Assembly: GCF_021026375.1 (NCBI RefSeq)
Contig: NZ_JAJNDB010000003.1
Location: forward strand, 535,824 to 599,823
Length of the DNA: 64,000 nt
Origin: Actinomycetospora endophytica
GTDB taxonomy: Bacteria; Actinomycetota; Actinomycetes; Mycobacteriales; Pseudonocardiaceae
Direction: 5' to 3'
Positions 60,404-64,000 of this stretch are shown here, piece by piece. Under the pieces are notes generated by a model. That model was not told the origin of the DNA. It worked only from the letters and a program-made list of their open reading frames with translations, and searched no databases. Positions within the stretch are counted from its first letter, which is position 1; each line of letters begins with the position of its first letter. The position numbers were made by a program, and so were the translations under genes.

Positions 60404-60577
60404 GTGGCGCACGAGAACGAGTACTACTTCTGCCTCAACCACCACCGCGTCGAGGGCGTGGACGGCTGCAGCGCTCCGGAACGCCTCGGGCCATACCCCG
60501 ATGAGGCCACCGCCGCTCGCGCCCTGGAGATCGTCCGGGAGCGCAACGAGGCGGCGGACGAGTACGACGAGAGCTGA
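60404..60577 (+). CDS. Conserved 57-residue actinobacterial protein
   Basis: Reads VAHENEYYFCLNHHRVEGVD, GCSAPERLGPYPDEATAARA, LEIVRERNEAADE. Two cysteines and several histidines could bind metal. Proteins of this pattern (YYxCLxHxxVE...GC...RLGPY) are common in actinobacteria and lack a known function. GTG 60404 has GAGAG upstream. Confidence 0.7.
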   Translation: MAHENEYYFCLNHHRVEGVDGCSAPERLGPYPDEATAARALEIVRERNEAADEYDES

Positions 60578-60762
60578 CATCCGGAGTGTCGACCCGACGC
60601 CGGGCGAGCCGAGGGCGCTTGACCCGCAGCTGCACCGGCACCCAGGAGTTCCGTCCGGAACAGATGATCGATGTCGCCGTGTCGGCAACGACGACGGGCT
60701 CACAGCAACACCATTGACGTCGCCATCGAACAAGTGGACTGAATGAGGGCGTTGCCGATTCT

Positions 60763-61203
60763 TCACCGCGGCCAGGCTCGCGTCAGGGTGCTGTGCAACT
60801 CCGCCAGTTCCCCGGGGCCCAGCCGACTCCCGAGTTCTTGTTCCAGATCGTGGAGAATCCCCGAGGCGACCTCACGGCGCCGACGGCCCGCGTCGGTGAG
60901 CCCGATGAGGGTGCTCCGCGGGAAACCCGGCCCCGGCGTGCTGACCAGCAGCCCCTCGTCGACGAGCTGCGTGACCGCGCGATGCATCGTCTGGCGCGTG
61001 ACGCCGGCACGGCGCGCGAGCTCGGCGATGCTCAGCGGCGTCTCGGGCGCCAGGTGTGCGAGGACAGCGGCGTGGGCCGGGGTGATGGGGGCGACGCCTG
61101 CGGCCTCCAGGCGTTCGAGCAGCTCCTCGGAGAACCACCGGACACCTCGCTGCAACAGCCCGAGCAGCGGCTGGTCCGCTTCCGAACGGCTCTCGGGGCT
61201 CAT
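60763..61203 (-). CDS. MarR-family regulator of the monooxygenase
   Basis: A 146-residue winged-helix protein: LLQRGVRWFSEELLERLEAA, PITPAHAAVLAHLAPETPLS, IAELARRAGVTRQTMHRAVT, PRSTLIGLTDAG. It is divergent from the FAD monooxygenase gene with the perfect palindrome 61236-61258 between, so it most likely represses both and is released by an aromatic substrate. Confidence 0.88.
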   Translation of the reverse strand: MSPESRSEADQPLLGLLQRGVRWFSEELLERLEAAGVAPITPAHAAVLAHLAPETPLSIAELARRAGVTRQTMHRAVTQLVDEGLLVSTPGPGFPRSTLIGLTDAGRRRREVASGILHDLEQELGSRLGPGELAELHSTLTRAWPR

Positions 61204-61235
61204 GGGTCGCGCTCCTGTCCGCTGCGGACTATCGT

Positions 61236-61258
61236 CTGTGTCAGCATAGCTGACACAG
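61236..61258. promoter_or_regulatory. MarR operator
   Basis: CTGTGTCAGC-ATA-GCTGACACAG is a perfect 10-bp inverted repeat in the 69-base divergent gap, 15 bases before the monooxygenase ATG and 33 before the marR start. The best operator in the window. Confidence 0.85.
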
Positions 61259-61272
61259 AAGGCGGGAGTTCC

Positions 61273-62844
61273 ATGGCGAGCTACGACGTCGACGTCCTCG
61301 TCGCCGGGGCAGGTCCGGTCGGCCTCACGGCTGCGCTGGCGCTGGCTCGGTGGGGCGTGTCGGTGCGGGTGGTGGACGCCGCGGACGGTCCGGCCACGAC
61401 CAGTCGGGCGCTCGGCACCCACGCGCGCAGTCTGGAGATCTACGACCAGCTCGGGATTCTCGGCGACGTCGCCCCACACGGGACGCGGGTCAACGCGTTC
61501 ATCCGCCACCAGGACGACCACGCGAACCGTGTCGATTTCGAGTTCGGCGATCTGGCGACCCGTTTCCCGTACATGTTCAACGTCGACCAGGTGATCACCG
61601 AGCGCGTGCTGCGCGGGCATGCCGCCGCGGCCGGGGTTCCCGTGGAGTGGAGCACGCAGCTGGAGTCCTTCCGCCACGACGAGGACGGGGTCACGGCCAC
61701 ACTGCGCCGCAGCGGCGGCGCGGAGACGGTGCGTGCCCGCTATCTGTGGGGCTGCGACGGCGGGCACTCCACGGTCCGCAAGGCCCTCGAGCTCCCGCTG
61801 GCCGGCGAAGCCGCCCACACCTGGCTGATCGCCGACGCGACCGTGCACACCGACCTCGAGCGGGACGGCGTGCACTGGCTGTTCCCTGACGGCGGCGCGC
61901 TGATGGCGTTCCCGTTCCCGGATCCCGGCAAGTGGCGCCTGCTGGACACCACCGGCGACGGGACCCCCGAGCAGCCCGACCAGATCGCCCGGCAGTTCAG
62001 CACCAAGCTGTCGCAGGCCCTGGGCCGCGACACCGTCGTGGACCGCCCGAACTGGGCGTCGAAGTTCACCATCCAGCAGCGTGCGGTACCCGCGATGCAC
62101 GTCGGGCGGTGCTTCGTCTCCGGCGACGCCGCCCACGTCCACTCCCCCGCCTCCGGTCAGGGCCTCAACACCGGCATCCAGGACGCCTACAACCTGGCCT
62201 GGAAGCTGGCCATGGTCGTCCGCGGCGACGCCGATACGGCACTGCTCGAGACCTACGACGCCGAGCGTGTCCCGATCGGCCGAGCCCTGCTCGCCTCGAC
62301 CAGCAAGGTCATGAACACGGCCATGGTCGACGCACCGGCCGCCGGACCCCAGGGCTCCGATCACGGCTTCATGCGCCAGCTGATCGCAAGCATGTCGGGC
62401 CTGAGCATCGCCTACCCCGACAGCCCGCTGACGGTGCGCGACGATCAGCCAGGCCCGGGACCACGACCCGGCGAGCGACTCACCCAGATCACCGCCGCCG
62501 ACGCCCAGTCGCCCGGCTGGACGGCACTGCGCGCGGCGCTGCGGGCTCCCGCCTGGCACCTGCTGCTCGTCGCCGGGCGCCACGACACCACCGACCCGGT
62601 CACCGCACCCCTGTCGGCATGGCTGGACACGGTGACGATCAGCCGGCATGGCCGCGCCGAGGACGACCACGGCGTGTGGGATCCCGACGGCCGGGTCCGG
62701 GACACGCTGGCCGCGACCGACGGGGAGTGGCTCCTCGTCCGCCCCGACGGCTATCTGAGCGCCCGGGGCACCGGCGACGCCGGCCTCCTGGCGGCACTCG
62801 ACCGGGTGGCCGGCCTGCAGGTGCCGGAGCCGGCCCGTGCGTGA
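61273..62844 (+). CDS. FAD-dependent aromatic-ring monooxygenase
   Basis: A 523-residue flavoprotein of the PheA/TfdB/MhpA group: DVLVAGAGPVGLTAALALAR (FAD dinucleotide fold), WGCDGGHSTVRKALELPL (DG motif), RCFVSGDAAHVHSPASGQG then LNTGIQDAYNLAWKLA (GD motif) and a C-terminal thioredoxin-like domain. It hydroxylates a phenolic ring with NAD(P)H and oxygen. The following cyclase-family gene may act in the same degradation pathway. Controlled by the MarR operator just upstream. Confidence 0.92.
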   Translation: MASYDVDVLVAGAGPVGLTAALALARWGVSVRVVDAADGPATTSRALGTHARSLEIYDQLGILGDVAPHGTRVNAFIRHQDDHANRVDFEFGDLATRFPYMFNVDQVITERVLRGHAAAAGVPVEWSTQLESFRHDEDGVTATLRRSGGAETVRARYLWGCDGGHSTVRKALELPLAGEAAHTWLIADATVHTDLERDGVHWLFPDGGALMAFPFPDPGKWRLLDTTGDGTPEQPDQIARQFSTKLSQALGRDTVVDRPNWASKFTIQQRAVPAMHVGRCFVSGDAAHVHSPASGQGLNTGIQDAYNLAWKLAMVVRGDADTALLETYDAERVPIGRALLASTSKVMNTAMVDAPAAGPQGSDHGFMRQLIASMSGLSIAYPDSPLTVRDDQPGPGPRPGERLTQITAADAQSPGWTALRAALRAPAWHLLLVAGRHDTTDPVTAPLSAWLDTVTISRHGRAEDDHGVWDPDGRVRDTLAATDGEWLLVRPDGYLSARGTGDAGLLAALDRVAGLQVPEPARA

Positions 62845-62895
62845 TCGACCGGACAGCCCGTCCCGGGCCACCATCGCGACGGAACGAGGGACGGC

Positions 62896-63780
62896 GTGAC
62901 CGACTCCGAGAGCATCGACGGCCTCAGCAACTGGGGCCGGTGGGGCGCCGAGGACGAGCTCGGCACCCTGAACCTGATCACCGACGAGACCCGTGCCCGA
63001 GCACTGAGGGAAGCGCGCACCGGGCGGGTCGTGTCACTGGCGAGGCCCATCGACCCGGCGTCCATGATGGGCGGGCCGTTCGCGCCGCCCACCCCACCGT
63101 CCCCACCGGTGCAGCAGGCCATGCTCTACACCGGCGTCCCGCCGATGGGCATGGCCGAAGTGCTGGTCGTGACCCCGCACAACCCCGGGCTCACCCACCT
63201 CGACGCGCTCGTGCACATCCCGGTCGACGGGCAGGTCTACCCCGGGCGCCCCCTGACCGACGCCGTGACCCCGACCGGTGTCCTCCACGGCTCGACCACC
63301 GCGTTCGCCGACGGTGTGCTCACCCGAGGAGTCCTGCTCGATCTGGCCCCCGATGACCGCCTGCCACCGGCACACCCGGTGACCGGCGCCGACCTCGACG
63401 CCGCCGAGCACCGCACCGGTGTACGCCTGGAGCCCGGGGACGCCCTGGTCGTGCGCGGTGGGTGGGAGTTCTCCCGGGACCCGGCGAACCCGATGCCCGG
63501 CATGACCCTCGACGCGATCGCCTGGATGCGACACCGCGACGTCTCGGTCTACGCCGGCGACATCGGCGACGCGCACCCACCGGTCGACTCGCAGGTACCG
63601 ATGCCACTGCACCTGGTCGGGCTCGCCCGCCTCGGCATGCCACTGATCGACGGCGCCGAGGTCGACGCGCTCGCCGCGGTCTGCGCCGAGCTGGGCCGAT
63701 ACGCCTTCCTGCTCACGATCGCACCGCCACGGCTACGCGGCGCCACCGGAGTACCGGTCAACCCCCAGGCGATCTTCTAG
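62896..63780 (+). CDS. Cyclase-family (kynurenine formamidase-like) hydrolase
   Basis: A 294-residue protein: NWGRWGAEDELGTLNLIT, the metal site THLDALVHI (H and D ligands), GSTTAFADGVLTRGVLLDLA, GDALVVRGGWEF, and VYAGDIGDAHPP. It belongs to the metal-dependent cyclase/formamidase family (PF04199). Its substrate may be a ring-cleavage or lactone product of the monooxygenase pathway. Fifty-one bases behind that gene, same strand. Confidence 0.86.
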   Translation: MTDSESIDGLSNWGRWGAEDELGTLNLITDETRARALREARTGRVVSLARPIDPASMMGGPFAPPTPPSPPVQQAMLYTGVPPMGMAEVLVVTPHNPGLTHLDALVHIPVDGQVYPGRPLTDAVTPTGVLHGSTTAFADGVLTRGVLLDLAPDDRLPPAHPVTGADLDAAEHRTGVRLEPGDALVVRGGWEFSRDPANPMPGMTLDAIAWMRHRDVSVYAGDIGDAHPPVDSQVPMPLHLVGLARLGMPLIDGAEVDALAAVCAELGRYAFLLTIAPPRLRGATGVPVNPQAIF

Positions 63781-63872
63781 AGCCTCCATCGCCGCAGTCG
63801 TAGCCGCGGCTTCAGCCCACAACGTCGCCGTACCGCTTCTCAGCAAAGTCCCTCGTGACGCGGTGGTGCCGA

Positions 63873-64000
63873 GGGGAGTGTCCGACTGACGGTGTAACTG
63901 GCCTTCTGGCTCCGGGCGTGTCCCGGGGGAAGGACCAGTCATGACCGACACGATCGAGCCTGTGCCGGCTCGGATCGATCAGCAGCAACTCGCTCAGGAC
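63873..64000 (+). mobile_element. Left end of a probable IS256-family element
   Basis: GGAGTGTCCGACTGACGGTG begins near 63875 and is similar in kind to terminal repeats of actinobacterial IS256 elements (GTGTC...GGTGTAA). A transposase-like frame starts at 63941. The right end lies beyond the window, so the limits are not proved. Confidence 0.5.
63941..64000 (+). CDS. Probable IS256-family transposase, N-terminus only
   Basis: Twenty codons are visible, MTDTIEPVPARIDQQQLAQD, preceded by GGGGGAAGGA. IS256 transposases of actinobacteria often start this way, with a short lead followed by a QLAxxLVxxAR helix. The family call rests on that resemblance and the terminal sequence; the rest is outside the window. 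Confidence 0.5.
   Translation, partial: MTDTIEPVPARIDQQQLAQD

Noticed and set aside
1..64000. tRNA, rRNA or CRISPR loci
   Set aside because: I looked for clover-leaf ends, conserved rRNA blocks and regularly spaced repeats and saw none.

Overview
The window is very GC-rich (third codon positions almost all G or C), with many GTG starts, ATGA/GTGA gene overlaps and actinobacterial families: DevR/DevS, F420-type oxidoreductases, DUF1707, amphi-Trp, a GBL-receptor-like TetR, WhiB-free regulators and an IS256-type end. It looks like chromosomal DNA of a Pseudonocardiaceae-like actinomycete, perhaps Pseudonocardia. The genus is inferred from the general look of the genes, not from any search.

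Layout. 0-8.6 kb: end of an amino acid permease gene, a DevR/DevS-type two-component system, and the complete kdpFABC potassium pump operon divergent from it; kdpDE are absent. 8.6-19 kb: an FMN reductase with a dihydroxyphthalate-decarboxylase-like protein, several small membrane or regulatory proteins of unknown role, a DUF6777 surface protein, and a zinc metallopeptidase paired with a lipocalin/heme-binding-like protein. 19.5-26 kb: an LLM oxidoreductase, a PTS-type dihydroxyacetone kinase operon (dhaKLM) and an MFS carrier.

26-38.5 kb resembles a hypoxia/dormancy island: four universal stress proteins, a CBS-pair protein, an Rv2004c-like kinase/phosphotransferase, an amphi-Trp protein, a SpoIIAA-like protein, two MarR regulators, a lone receiver domain and a formamidase/amide channel operon. 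Candidate DevR-type palindromes (GGGnCnnnnGnCCC) lie upstream of several of these units and of devR itself, so the DevRS pair at the left end may control much of this island. A 55-residue protein made of three 17-residue repeats heads one stress operon.

38.5-51 kb: an O-methyltransferase, a DHA2 exporter, a small secreted protein, a PucR-type regulator divergent from an acyl-CoA ligase / PHA-synthase / acyl-CoA dehydrogenase / hydrolase operon, a TetR gene with two clear operators, and ArsR/SRPBCC genes. 51-60.6 kb: a MarR-TetR pair, a NAGPA-type secreted protein, and a 1255-residue protein combining a trypsin-like protease, a degenerate STAND NTPase, one membrane segment and a propeller, followed by an ECF-like sigma factor. 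60.7-64 kb: a MarR gene with a perfect operator, an aromatic-ring FAD monooxygenase and a cyclase, ending in the left end of a probable IS256-family element.

The strongest oddities are a 50-bp near-perfect palindrome that replaces part of the kdpB phosphorylation domain, the three-repeat mini-protein, and the protease fused to a STAND domain lacking its P-loop lysine.
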